Shown here piece by piece: positions 43,832 through 51,728 of a stretch of 64,000 nucleotides of DNA. This DNA comes from JASLZO01 sp965247995. GTDB lineage: Bacteria > Chloroflexota > Dehalococcoidia > UBA6926. Made by a program: the position numbers and the translations under genes. The DNA lies in NCBI GenBank assembly GCA_965247995.1, contig OZ252041.1:744001-808000 (forward strand), read 5' to 3'. Each line of letters opens with the position of its first letter. Positions within the stretch are counted from its first letter, which is position 1. The notes beneath the pieces are model-generated. The model did not search any database. It was given only the letters and a program-made list of their open reading frames with translations, and was not told the DNA's origin.

Positions 43832-44317
43832 CTACGCGCTGTCGGCCATGCCTTCGAGCACCGCCGTCAGCACCCCGCCTTTGTCGTCATCAGAAGCTGG
43901 AGACAGCTCCAGGCTCAACAGCCGGATTGAGATGTCTTCCGAACCGGGGTGGGAACTGGGTACTGTGGCCCACGGGCTTTGGTCATCACCGGAGCCCGGC
44001 TCAAGGAACGGGCGAACGACCGCGCTTGTGTCAGCCTGAGTCACCGTCAGTTCGATCACGACCTGCCCGGCCCATATACAGACGACGTTCGGCCGACATT
44101 GGGAATCCTCCACCACGCGGTCGAAGGAGATTCCAATACCCTGGTCGGGCAGTTCGACGGACGCGCCAAGCCCAATCTCGACGCGGTGCGCGGGCGGGGC
44201 CGGTTGCATGGTCGGCGACTCGCCTGGAGTTGGTCGTGTATCCGACGACGACTCGCAGGCCGCGGCCATCAACCCGATCATGGTCACGGTGATGATGGTG
44301 GCGATTAACGTCTTCAT
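43832..44317 (-). CDS. predicted lipoprotein, CIWAG-motif type
   Basis: 161 residues. Signal peptide MKTLIATIITVTMIGLMAAAC with lipobox Cys21, then a Thr/Pro linker. The core contains FDRVVEDSQCRPNVVCIWAGQVVIELTV, matching a widespread small domain with the pattern DSRCP..v.CIWAG and a likely disulfide between the two Cys, followed by SIRLLSLEL. Function unknown. A TCA-CTC-rich region of 319 nt (44318-44636) separates it from the divergent cupredoxin gene and holds no recognisable gene. Confidence 0.72.
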   Translation of the reverse strand: MKTLIATIITVTMIGLMAAACESSSDTRPTPGESPTMQPAPPAHRVEIGLGASVELPDQGIGISFDRVVEDSQCRPNVVCIWAGQVVIELTVTQADTSAVVRPFLEPGSGDDQSPWATVPSSHPGSEDISIRLLSLELSPASDDDKGGVLTAVLEGMADSA

Positions 44318-44636
44318 GTGACTTTCGACCCTCCGGGGTTGAAACAGCTCTCATTCCACATCTCTAAGGCGTTTGGAGACGCGGACCGATCTGTGCTCCG
44401 ATGGACGATTCTTGACGCCGCAGGGCACTTCCTGACAGTACGAGTTTGAACCTGAGGATGAAGGTCCTTGATTCTGTCCAGTTTGGTGGGCCGGAGTTGG
44501 CTGTACTACCGCCATAACCGTCGCACCTCGTAGCCAAGAGTCTGGTCCCTCCGAATTAAACGTGGTAATCCAAGCAATAGATAGCAGTAGGATAGGACGA
44601 CCTCGGGCTGAAGCGTTTTGCGAAGGAGAGGTGGAG

Positions 44637-45275
44637 ATGCGAAACACATTATTTGCAAGTCTGGCGTTGGCCATCGTGTCCTTGGGAATCCTCGCGTGCG
44701 GCGGGGAGGAGGTGGTGTCCTCTGATGACGTGGCGGTGCGGCTTGGCGAGTACACCTTGGAGCCGGACGCAGGAGCTGCTCCGGCGGGGGTCGTGAAGAT
44801 CACCGGCATCAACTCTGGCGCCCTTGAGCATGACATATGGATCATCAAGACGGACCTCGCCCCCGGCGCCCTACCCGTCGTTGATGCGCAAGCCGACTTG
44901 TCGGTTGGCGAGGTCTTCGATCCGATCGATGACACTGCGATGGGCGAGATGTCCGACGACGATGGACACGAGGAGTCCTCGGGTGAGATGACCATGGGCG
45001 AGACGTCCGAGGATGATGATGGACACGACGATTCCTCGAGTGAGATGGCCATGGGCGAGACGTCCGAGGATGATGATGGACATGATGATTCCTCGGGTGG
45101 GATGGCCATGGGCGAGATGTCTCCGGAGGAACACGCGGAAGAGCACAAGCTTCACCTCCAGCCGGGGGAGAGATTCAGCGCGTCATTCGACTTGCCGCCT
45201 GGTTCTTACGTTCTCCTCTGCAATATTGCAACGCACTACCAGTTGGGGATGTACGCTGCGTTCACGGTCAACTGA
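44637..45275 (+). CDS. cupredoxin-domain lipoprotein with Met/His/Asp repeat insert
   Basis: 212 residues from the ATG at 44637, preceded by GGAGAGGTGG. Signal peptide and lipobox (LGILAC, Cys21). A cupredoxin fold is indicated by NSGALEHDIWI (first copper His) and the closing PPGSYVLLCNIATHYQLGMYAAF, where Cys, His and Met are spaced as in type-1 copper sites. Between these halves about 60 residues form three tandem units of 18-19 residues with MGEM/MGET, acidic runs, one His and Met (DDDGHDDSS), a likely metal-binding insertion. It probably carries electrons or copper on the outer face of the membrane. Confidence 0.75.
   Translation: MRNTLFASLALAIVSLGILACGGEEVVSSDDVAVRLGEYTLEPDAGAAPAGVVKITGINSGALEHDIWIIKTDLAPGALPVVDAQADLSVGEVFDPIDDTAMGEMSDDDGHEESSGEMTMGETSEDDDGHDDSSSEMAMGETSEDDDGHDDSSGGMAMGEMSPEEHAEEHKLHLQPGERFSASFDLPPGSYVLLCNIATHYQLGMYAAFTVN
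44940..45119 (+). repeat. 54/57-bp coding tandem repeat
   Basis: Units at 44940-44993 (54 bp), 44994-45050 and 45051-45107 (57 bp each), plus a partial fourth start. Units two and three differ at only a few bases, so the array looks recent and likely varies in copy number between strains. Each unit begins ATGGGCGAG and encodes Met, Asp/Glu, one His and Ser. Confidence 0.85.
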
Positions 45276-45282
45276 GCCCGCT

Positions 45283-45313
45283 CTCTCCTCCCTCACTGGG
45301 GCGGGGAGGAGAG
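45283..45313 (+). terminator. 10-bp hairpin after the cupredoxin gene
   Basis: CTCTCCTCCC (45283-45292) and GGGAGGAGAG (45304-45313) pair perfectly around an 11-nt loop, followed by TTCCTTTG. It starts 8 nt after the stop at 45275. The hairpin and its right flank to 45347 recur in diverged form at 46731-46792. Confidence 0.7.
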
Positions 45314-45395
45314 TTCCTTTGAGCGGGAGGTTTGGGGTGGGCTATTCGCGCGTCTCACTTTCTGACTTCTGGATTTGGATAGGCACACCGACCGG

Positions 45396-46517
45396 CTATT
45401 CGGGGCACCTGCAACTGCCAGGCCCATCGCAATCCGTGGTACACATCACGCCGCCGCCTTCGTCCGTGATACAGCTAGTAGATGTGCAGGTTTGTATGCA
45501 GCCTTCAGGGCAAGTGCTGTAGCGGTATTCCTCACAGGCCAGGTCTGGGACGCGCAGTGACTCTTCGATGGTGTTGGCCATGGCATGAACTACCTGACTC
45601 GCCTCGACTCCTGGCAATGGGAAAACGTACTCAGTTACCTGGTCGGCTGGGTCGCAGCCCGTTGCTTCACTGATTATCAGTCCGAATCTATTCTGGTCCC
45701 GCGCCCATCCTTCAAGGTAGGTGCAGGCGATGTCAGGCTGGAGTGTTACCACCAGGGAATATTGGGGTGGCGAGCCGTCTGACCTGAGATGCATTTCCTT
45801 GACCACCGGGTCGCCAACAGGCCCGGCTGTCATCCGTAGGTTGGAGAGATCGGTGAATATGGGCTTCTCCAGTGGCGCCGGCGTGGGAGTGGGTTGCGGA
45901 GTGGGGTCCGTCACTTGATCGTCAGGACAGGCGTCAGGGGTCGGGTCAGGAAGGCGCAGGTTGGCCAAACGTCCCATGGCATTCACGATGGTGCGGTAAC
46001 GCCCATCTAAACGGTCAGACAGGGTCCCAGGTGCGTAGACGGAGAACTCATTGCGTTGCCCATCGTGTTCAACGGTTATTTCGTAGAAGGAATCATCCGC
46101 AATAACCGACAGCATTTCATGGTTATCCCCGAGCGTGAAGACATCGTTTTCGTACAGCGTTCGCCAGAGTTGTTTCTGGTCTTCGAGCGGAAGGGTGGTC
46201 TCCGAACACTCTATTCTCGCCTCTTGAAGACCGGCAATCGCACTGAATGTTGCGCCGTAATTCAACAGCGTCGAATCGGCGTCGTGGACCCGGACGGTGC
46301 CGAGCATTCCGCCGCTCTCGCGCATGGAGATTCTTGCGTCCGTGAGGTCGTCCGATGGGACTACGGACGCAGCTGGCGTGGGTGTGGGCGGGACGGGCGT
46401 AGAGGGTGGCGTCGGCGTCCCCTGCGAATCGTCAGTCGGCGTGGACTGCGCACTGCAGGCAATCGCTAACAGCCCAAGGACGGCGACGACAGTGGTGATG
46501 GCTAGTGTGTGTTTCAT
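45396..46517 (-). CDS. predicted lipoprotein with cysteine-rich tail
   Basis: 373 residues. Signal peptide MKHTLAITTVVAVLGLLAIAC, Pro/Thr linker (PPSTPVPPTPTP), then two related strand-rich domains separated by a second linker (DPTPQPTPTPAP): DARISMRESGGMLGT and NLRMTAGPVGD open each. The last 50 residues hold nine Cys (YSTCPEGCIQTC, TSCITDE, GPGSCRCPE), suggesting a compact disulfide-rich module. Exported, function unknown. It is convergent with the cupredoxin lipoprotein gene. Confidence 0.65.
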   Translation of the reverse strand: MKHTLAITTVVAVLGLLAIACSAQSTPTDDSQGTPTPPSTPVPPTPTPAASVVPSDDLTDARISMRESGGMLGTVRVHDADSTLLNYGATFSAIAGLQEARIECSETTLPLEDQKQLWRTLYENDVFTLGDNHEMLSVIADDSFYEITVEHDGQRNEFSVYAPGTLSDRLDGRYRTIVNAMGRLANLRLPDPTPDACPDDQVTDPTPQPTPTPAPLEKPIFTDLSNLRMTAGPVGDPVVKEMHLRSDGSPPQYSLVVTLQPDIACTYLEGWARDQNRFGLIISEATGCDPADQVTEYVFPLPGVEASQVVHAMANTIEESLRVPDLACEEYRYSTCPEGCIQTCTSTSCITDEGGGVMCTTDCDGPGSCRCPE

Positions 46518-46730
46518 TCTCTGCGTGATTCCGCTGGTCCCTACGTATTGGCCCGTACCGCTCTGGCCAAGTCCTGCTGCGGTCGCGTAGGCCCGTACTT
46601 GATAGTACGCGCCGAGTGAGGAAAACGTTCCCTCGGCGAGGGGGCGAGAGCTCGCGAAGGGGAACTAGCGCTTAGGGCAGTCCCTCCGTCGGTCTCGAAG
46701 TAGCGTATGTCATTCTTTGGGAACAGCGCA

Positions 46731-46792
46731 CAACTCCTCCACTGGGACGGGGGAGGGGTTCCTTTGGGCGGGAGGCTTAAGGTGGGCGGTTC
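46731..46792 (+). repeat. second copy of the 45281-45347 intergenic hairpin element
   Basis: AACTCCTCC, then ACTGGGACGGGGGAGGGG, TTCCTTTGGGCGGGAGG and GGTGGGC align with 45281-45347 at roughly three of four positions over 60 nt. The stem is imperfect here. It sits in a 381-nt gap (46518-46898) that otherwise holds no gene I can identify. Confidence 0.55.
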
Positions 46793-46898
46793 GTGGGCGG
46801 GCGAAAGAGGGCAGCGACCGTGTTCGAGATGTGGATAGGTTCGTGAGACCACGCAAGCAGGTGCCTTACACGCCCAAGTACTACAACAAGATCGCCGA

Positions 46899-47753
46899 TC
46901 ATCGCTCCGGGGCATCCCATTCGATCTCTCCGAGTCTCCGAAGCTCCGGCGAGATGGGAACAAACAACTCGCTCTCCCTTGGTTCTCCGCCAATTCCCAG
47001 AATAAACCGGTACTCTTTTTGCCAAGCGAATTTCCTACGCTTCAGGAATGACACTGCTGTCGGGCGATGATGGATATCAAAGGATTCAATCAACCCTTGG
47101 GCATCGTCCGAATAAGAGACAGGACCATGATATACCTGAACCAACTTCTGACCGGGCTCGGATGGCAGCATATAGCGGGTCAACTTTTCGATAGGACTGA
47201 GACGAACGTCAGACCACGAAGAGCAAGAAGCGAAAGCCGGCCCCAATTCTTCAGCAAATATAGACGCGTCTACGATCTCGGTCACGCATTGGGCCTCAAA
47301 TTTTCGCCGCATGCGCTCCAGTTCGCTCGCCAACACCGGCTTTAGGGACGTGCAGAACATCCGGAACCCATTCGCTGGAAACGTAACACTTCCTGATGGC
47401 AAAGCAATACTGGCGGCTTCCACAGCCACATGCTCGCCTAGAAACGACCTCACATCTTCCTCATGTGTTGCTTCTAGCTCGTCTCCAATACTTGCAGAAT
47501 CATTCTCAATCTCTCGATAGTATTTGGGCGTGGACAGTTTCAAGTACTTTGCTCTGGGAATCGCATGTTGTTTCTCGGAGAACTTTACAATTGTGCTTCC
47601 AGTCTGTGGGACAAGGTCTGGAGCAACGTCCGTTTTGTAGACGAATACGGTAGTTCGTGGCTCTTTAGTCTCAACGAAACCCGACTCAAGAGAAATGCCG
47701 CGACACCCCAGCATGTGTTGCATTTCTTCAGTGATTTCAATCGGCATTCTCAA
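46899..47753 (-). CDS. hypothetical cytoplasmic protein, possibly DUF2971-like
   Basis: 284 residues, no signal peptide or membrane segment. It has YKTDVAPDLVPQTG near residue 40, HAIPRAKYLKLSTPKYY, and near the end AVSFLKRRKFAWQKEYRFILG. The F.KR..FAWQ.EYR pattern recalls DUF2971-type proteins (K...W..E.EYR), which often occur near defence genes; I am not certain of it. The low GC and mixed codon use mark it as foreign to its surroundings. No partner gene is adjacent. Confidence 0.5.
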   Translation of the reverse strand: MRMPIEITEEMQHMLGCRGISLESGFVETKEPRTTVFVYKTDVAPDLVPQTGSTIVKFSEKQHAIPRAKYLKLSTPKYYREIENDSASIGDELEATHEEDVRSFLGEHVAVEAASIALPSGSVTFPANGFRMFCTSLKPVLASELERMRRKFEAQCVTEIVDASIFAEELGPAFASCSSWSDVRLSPIEKLTRYMLPSEPGQKLVQVYHGPVSYSDDAQGLIESFDIHHRPTAVSFLKRRKFAWQKEYRFILGIGGEPRESELFVPISPELRRLGEIEWDAPER

Positions 47754-47814
47754 AGGCTACTTTCTCCGGGTTTCTAGGTTGTGAGGAGATCGAACGGGGT
47801 TGGGGACCTCCGAG

Positions 47815-48282
47815 CTAATCCCGTTTCCTGGTGCGGTGCGGTCGGGCGCGGGCGGCTTCGTAGAGGGCGATGAAGTCTTCGGCTGGGGTGCGGGCGATGG
47901 TCTCGGCGATGAGGTCGAGGGGAAGGTCGTCGGCGCGTTTGAAGTGGACGCAGGACTTGCCCATGTCGAGTTTCTTGCCGCTGGCGCGGAAGCGTTCGGC
48001 GAACCAGGTCTCGGTCTCGGGGTCGCCGTAGACGTTGTTGAGGTAGAGGGAGCAGTAGCGTTTCTGGGCGGCGAGGGCGACGTAGCCGAGGGGTTCGCCG
48101 TTGTAGGTGACGGGGAACCGTTCCAGCGGGACTGCGTAGCCGATCATGCCGTACTGCATGAGCTCGTGGTAGTCGTCCGGCAGGTTTTTGAGGATGACGT
48201 CTCGGACCCGTTGGATCTCGGCACGTCGGTCTTCTGGCAGCTCGGCTAAGTATTGGGTGACGGTTGTGGCTGAGGATCGCAT
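47815..48282 (-). CDS. DUF1801 domain protein
   Basis: 155 residues from the ATG at 48282 (MRSSATTVTQYLAELPEDRRAEI). Family hallmarks follow: MQYGMIGYAVPLERFP, LGYVALAAQKRYCSLYL, GKKLDMGKSCVHFKRADDLPLD and a basic tail. DUF1801 proteins (YdhG type) are small cytoplasmic proteins of unclear function with a fold related to iron-chaperone frataxin-like domains. The frame upstream of the ATG is open but not family-like. The 329 nt upstream (48283-48611) hold no gene and contain the hairpin element at 48381. Confidence 0.85.
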   Translation of the reverse strand: MRSSATTVTQYLAELPEDRRAEIQRVRDVILKNLPDDYHELMQYGMIGYAVPLERFPVTYNGEPLGYVALAAQKRYCSLYLNNVYGDPETETWFAERFRASGKKLDMGKSCVHFKRADDLPLDLIAETIARTPAEDFIALYEAARARPHRTRKRD

Positions 48283-48380
48283 AAGGGTCTCCCGTGCAGG
48301 TGGGTCCGGTGTTGAGAGGCAGGGTATTCGGAAATCCTGGCGCGTCAAGATTGGGGGGTTCGGCGCCGTCGTTTCGTCGG

Positions 48381-48450
48381 TTGTGTTTGGGTCGTTCTCC
48401 CACCCACCCGCCTTGATTTGTACATAGGAGGGGGCGCTTCGCGGTCCCTC
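48381..48450 (+). repeat. second copy of the 34105-34172 intergenic element
   Basis: GGTTGTGTTTGGG, TCTCCCACC, CCCGCC, TTGTA, and GAGGGGGCG/CGGTCCCTC recur in the same order as at 34105-34172, with the same closing G-rich/C-rich hairpin. The copies are diverged but ordered alike. Confidence 0.5.
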
Positions 48451-48611
48451 TTATGGCTTTCCCCTCGTGCAGAGTGGCAAGGAGTCCGGCTGCTGGACAG
48501 TGTTTTCGGCTGCGGAGAGGGACACGCTACGACCCGGATGCACCACGAAGGTGAACGGCGGATGCGTTTGTCCGTGATTGGATCCGTCTATCCACCCGCC
48601 TGGCGACTTCC

Positions 48612-49001
48612 TTAGCCGCCCATCTTCGCCGCGATGCGCACGACGCGTTCCAGGTAGGTCTTGCGGGTCATCCCGCGACGTGTTGCTTCGGAACTGATGA
48701 CATCCACGACATCCGCATCGAGGACGAGGTTGAGCCGGACGCCTGGCTTTGGCCTCTGGACGCTGACGAGAAGGACCGAGGTGAGGGTAGACCCGGGCGA
48801 GACGTCGACATCCTCGAGGGCGGTGGGTGGAGCGAGCGGAAGGTCGTCCCGCTCTGCCTCAATTGCGTAGTCCTGCAGGGATTCCTCGGCGTTGACCAGA
48901 GCTTCGTCGATGGTGCTTCCCATGGCGACGATCCCGTCGAGATCGGGGAACACGACACCGTAGGCGCCTTTCTGGCCATCGATCAGTGCGGGGTATCTCA
49001 T
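48612..49001 (-). CDS. hicB: HicB-type antitoxin
   Basis: 129 residues from the ATG at 49001. The N-terminal HicB fold is clear: MRYPALIDGQKGAYGVVFPDLDGIVAMGSTIDEALVNAEESL. The C-terminal part (VRLNLVLDADVVDVISSEATRRGMTRKTYLERVVR) is a ribbon-helix-helix DNA-binding segment, so the antitoxin likely represses its own operon. Its ATG overlaps the hicA stop (ATGA). Confidence 0.92.
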   Translation of the reverse strand: MRYPALIDGQKGAYGVVFPDLDGIVAMGSTIDEALVNAEESLQDYAIEAERDDLPLAPPTALEDVDVSPGSTLTSVLLVSVQRPKPGVRLNLVLDADVVDVISSEATRRGMTRKTYLERVVRIAAKMGG

Positions 49002-49198
49002 TGTTGCCAATCCTCCCAACCGGCCTTTCGTGCGATAGAACGGGCCACTCCTGGCGTGAGGGTCCGATGGCGCGGAACTTCGATACGCCCTTGGATGTGG
49101 GGATGACGGTAGATATCGTGGTTCCCACCGCGCCGCTGCAGCAACCAGCCATCGGCTTCCAGCCGTCGGATGTTCCTCTGTCTGCTTGTCTCTGGCAC
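48998..49198 (-). CDS. hicA: HicA-type mRNA interferase toxin
   Basis: 66 residues with the HicA double-stranded-RNA-binding-like fold: LEADGWLLQRRGGNHDIYRHP, where the active His lies in GG.H.IY.HP, then RIEVPRHRTLTPGVARSIARKAGW. It is upstream of hicB with a 4-nt ATGA overlap, the usual toxin-first order. A TATTAT at about 49205-49210 (minus strand) may be its -10 element. Confidence 0.92.
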   Translation of the reverse strand: MPETSRQRNIRRLEADGWLLQRRGGNHDIYRHPHIQGRIEVPRHRTLTPGVARSIARKAGWEDWQQ

Positions 49199-49218
49199 TC
49201 ACCGATAATAGCACGGAC

Positions 49219-49237
49219 CGTGTCGTTCACCGACACG
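49219..49237. promoter_or_regulatory. candidate hicAB operator
   Basis: CGTGTCG and CGACACG form perfect 7-bp arms around TTCAC, 21 nt upstream of hicA and between the likely -35 and -10 positions. This is where an RHH-type HicB would be expected to bind. Confidence 0.45.
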
Positions 49238-49336
49238 CACGCGTATCACTTTTATGGTACTGCTGGTGCGAAGGGCGGAGTGAAGGCGGACGAGAGGGAG
49301 GTTGGGTTTCGGCTGCAGGTAGTGGGTGGCCGTGGG

Positions 49337-50620
49337 TCAGGCGCCGCGGAGGGTGCGGAGAAGGTCGCCGATGCGGGGGCGCTGGCCGTACATGAGCAAG
49401 TAGGCGCGGAAGAGTTTGGTGGTGAGCCAGACGATGAGGGCGACGCTGAGTGCGAGGACGCCGAGGCTAAGCGCTAGGTCGAGGACGCTCATCTCGCCCA
49501 TGGTGAGCCGGATAAGGCTCGTTATCGGCGCGGTGAACGGGACGAAGCTGAGGACGCGAGCGAGGGTGCCCGCGGGCTGTTGGATGATGGCGGGCAGGAC
49601 CCACAGCGGCGCGACAGCGAGCACCATGACGAAAGCGGTGATGTTCCCGGCCTCCCGCGCGTTGGTGGTGATCGCTCCGATGGCGGCTTGCAAGGTCCCG
49701 AAGAACGCATACCCCAAGAAGAAGTAGGCGAGCGCGATGAGGATGTCCGCAGGCGCCGGCGCAACCCGAATCCCCTCGGGGAAGTCGACGAATAACAGGC
49801 CGACTGCGAGCGCGAACACGATGCCGGCCGCCGACCAGACCGCCATCTGGAGCAGACCCGCGGCGCCGAGCCCGATGAGCTTGCCGAACATCAGGTGCTC
49901 GGGCTTCATGGTCGACAGCAGCACCTCCATGATGCGGTTCTCCTTCTCCTCGCTGAGGCCCTGGAGGAGATACCCGGAGGCGGTGAAGATTGAGACGAGC
50001 AGCAGCATGCCGGCCGCCATGAAGAACAGGCTGGTGGTAAATGCACCGTCGGCGCCTTCATCCTTCGTGGTAGGCACGCCCGATTCGTCCACCTGAACGG
50101 TAGTGAGCAGGTAGGGCCTGACCAGGCGCTCGACTCGCTCCGGGCTAACCTGCGCGGCGACCAGGTTCTCGACGATGAACTCGCGCAACTCGCTTGTCTG
50201 GCCGCGATCCGACAGCCCGGGCCCTTCGATCTCCAAGACGACCCCGGTCTGCAGGTAGTCGGGAGGGAAGACGAAGAGCCGGGAGATGCGCCCTTGCTGA
50301 GCGGCGCGCATTGCGGCCGCCTGGTCCAGGAAGGGCGTGAAGGTGGCGTCGTCCTGCTCGCGGGAGCCCGCGAAGAGCGGGCCACCGTTGCCAGCGGCGG
50401 CCGTGAGGTCGACGTAGCCAACGGAGACGGACTCGGAGACGAGGACGTCCGCTTCGGCGGGGAGGCCGCCGTCTGAGCCATCGTTCACGGCCTGGAAGAC
50501 GGCGATGGCGATGAGGGCGACCAGGGCGAGCACCGGGACGGCCGCAGCGAAGATGCGGTAGCTGAGGCGGCCGATGGTGACGGAGAACTCGTGCCGCGCG
50601 ACGAGCCAGACTTTACGCAC
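49337..50620 (-). CDS. ABC-2 family exporter permease, NatB type
   Basis: 427 residues from a GTG at 50620 that overlaps the ATPase stop by 8 nt; the longer frame is only the ATPase gene read in another frame. A first helix near residues 15-38 (RIFAAAVPVLALVALIAIAV) is followed by an extracytoplasmic domain of about 190 residues, then six helices with FMAAGMLLLVSIFTASGYLLQGLSEEKENRIMEVLLSTMKPEHLMFGKLIGLG, the NatB/ABC-2 box. It forms an exporter with the ATPase upstream; substrates may be Na+, drugs or peptides. Confidence 0.88.
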   Translation of the reverse strand: MRKVWLVARHEFSVTIGRLSYRIFAAAVPVLALVALIAIAVFQAVNDGSDGGLPAEADVLVSESVSVGYVDLTAAAGNGGPLFAGSREQDDATFTPFLDQAAAMRAAQQGRISRLFVFPPDYLQTGVVLEIEGPGLSDRGQTSELREFIVENLVAAQVSPERVERLVRPYLLTTVQVDESGVPTTKDEGADGAFTTSLFFMAAGMLLLVSIFTASGYLLQGLSEEKENRIMEVLLSTMKPEHLMFGKLIGLGAAGLLQMAVWSAAGIVFALAVGLLFVDFPEGIRVAPAPADILIALAYFFLGYAFFGTLQAAIGAITTNAREAGNITAFVMVLAVAPLWVLPAIIQQPAGTLARVLSFVPFTAPITSLIRLTMGEMSVLDLALSLGVLALSVALIVWLTTKLFRAYLLMYGQRPRIGDLLRTLRGA

Positions 50621-51566
50621 CGCCACGGCCCTCGACGACGCGGAGGAAGATCTCCTCCAGGCTGGGCGTCGCCAGTTCGAACCGGTCGATCTTCGCGCCG
50701 CGGTCGAGGAGCGCGCGCAGCACGTCCTCCGGCGCATGGCCGTCGGTGAGTTGGAGGACGTATCCCGTGCCCTCGCGCCGGGACGCGAGCACGCCTTCGA
50801 CGGCATCGGGTGGCTGATCGGCGGCGATGAAGAGCTCGCTCCCAGCGAAGCGACGTTTGATGTCGGAGAGGGGGCCGTCGAGGACGACGCGGCCCTCGTC
50901 GATCATCAGGACGCGGTCGCAGAGTTCCTCGACATCGGTCATCTGATGGGTGGAGAAGATCAGCGCGACGCCTTGGGTCCGGAGATCGGCGACGACGTCC
51001 TTCATGAGGCGGACGTTCACGGGGTCGAGCCCGCTGAAAGGCTCGTCGAGGATGACGAACGCGGGCTCGTGGACCAGCGTCGCGGCGAACTGCACGAGTT
51101 GGCCAAGGCCGCGGCTGAGCTCCCGCACCCGTTTGTCCCGGTGCGGCCCGAGGCCGAGGCGGGATAGCAGTTCGTCGGCCCGGGCCAAGGCACGTTCCCG
51201 AGAAACGCCGTTCAACTCAGCGAGGTAGAGAAGGTTGGCAATGATATGGAGGTTGCGGTAGAGGCCGCGCTCCTCCGGGAGGTATCCGATGCGCTCGTGG
51301 GAGCCAGGGGTCGTGGACAGGGGCGCGCCGAAGACAGAGACCTCGCCGGCGTCCGGTTGGACGATGTCGAGGAGCATACGGATGGTGGTGGTCTTGCCCG
51401 CGCCGTTCGGGCCGACGAGTCCGATGATCTCGCCGGCGCTGGCGGAGAGGGAGACGTCTTGGACGACGGTCCGGCCGCCGAACCGCTTCCACAGGCCGCG
51501 GGCCTGGACGGCCGGGGCAGCGGATGATGCGGTCGAAGGTGGTGGCGTTGGGGTGATCGAACGCAT
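50613..51566 (-). CDS. ABC exporter ATPase, NatA type
   Basis: 317 residues. Walker A is GPNGAGKTTTIRML near residue 53, IGYLPEERGLYRNL follows as in NatA, the signature is degenerate (ELSRGLGQLVQFAATL instead of LSGGQ), Walker B is FVILDEPFSGLDP, and the H-switch is IFSTHQM. After residue 225 a C-terminal extension ends in the LEEIFLRVVEG typical of ABC-2 exporter ATPases. Start: ATG at 51566, with a Pro/Ser-rich leader. It is cotranscribed with the overlapping permease gene. Confidence 0.92.
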   Translation of the reverse strand: MRSITPTPPPSTASSAAPAVQARGLWKRFGGRTVVQDVSLSASAGEIIGLVGPNGAGKTTTIRMLLDIVQPDAGEVSVFGAPLSTTPGSHERIGYLPEERGLYRNLHIIANLLYLAELNGVSRERALARADELLSRLGLGPHRDKRVRELSRGLGQLVQFAATLVHEPAFVILDEPFSGLDPVNVRLMKDVVADLRTQGVALIFSTHQMTDVEELCDRVLMIDEGRVVLDGPLSDIKRRFAGSELFIAADQPPDAVEGVLASRREGTGYVLQLTDGHAPEDVLRALLDRGAKIDRFELATPSLEEIFLRVVEGRGGA

Positions 51567-51728
51567 CGTGGCGGCGAACGGGGAGTGTTCCGGTGGTCGC
51601 GGTCTTCCGGGGCGTTGGTCGTGTTCATCATAGTGCCAGGAAAGGATCCGGCCGTTCGGGACGGTGACGAGGTCGCTGGGACGAGGACGAGGTTAGAATC
51701 GGGATTGGCCTTCTAGGCGGGGGTAAAC

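Noticed and set aside
46541..46993. 150-codon minus-strand frame
   Set aside because: It overlaps the start of a better gene, has skewed composition (Ser, Arg, Pro) and no motif.
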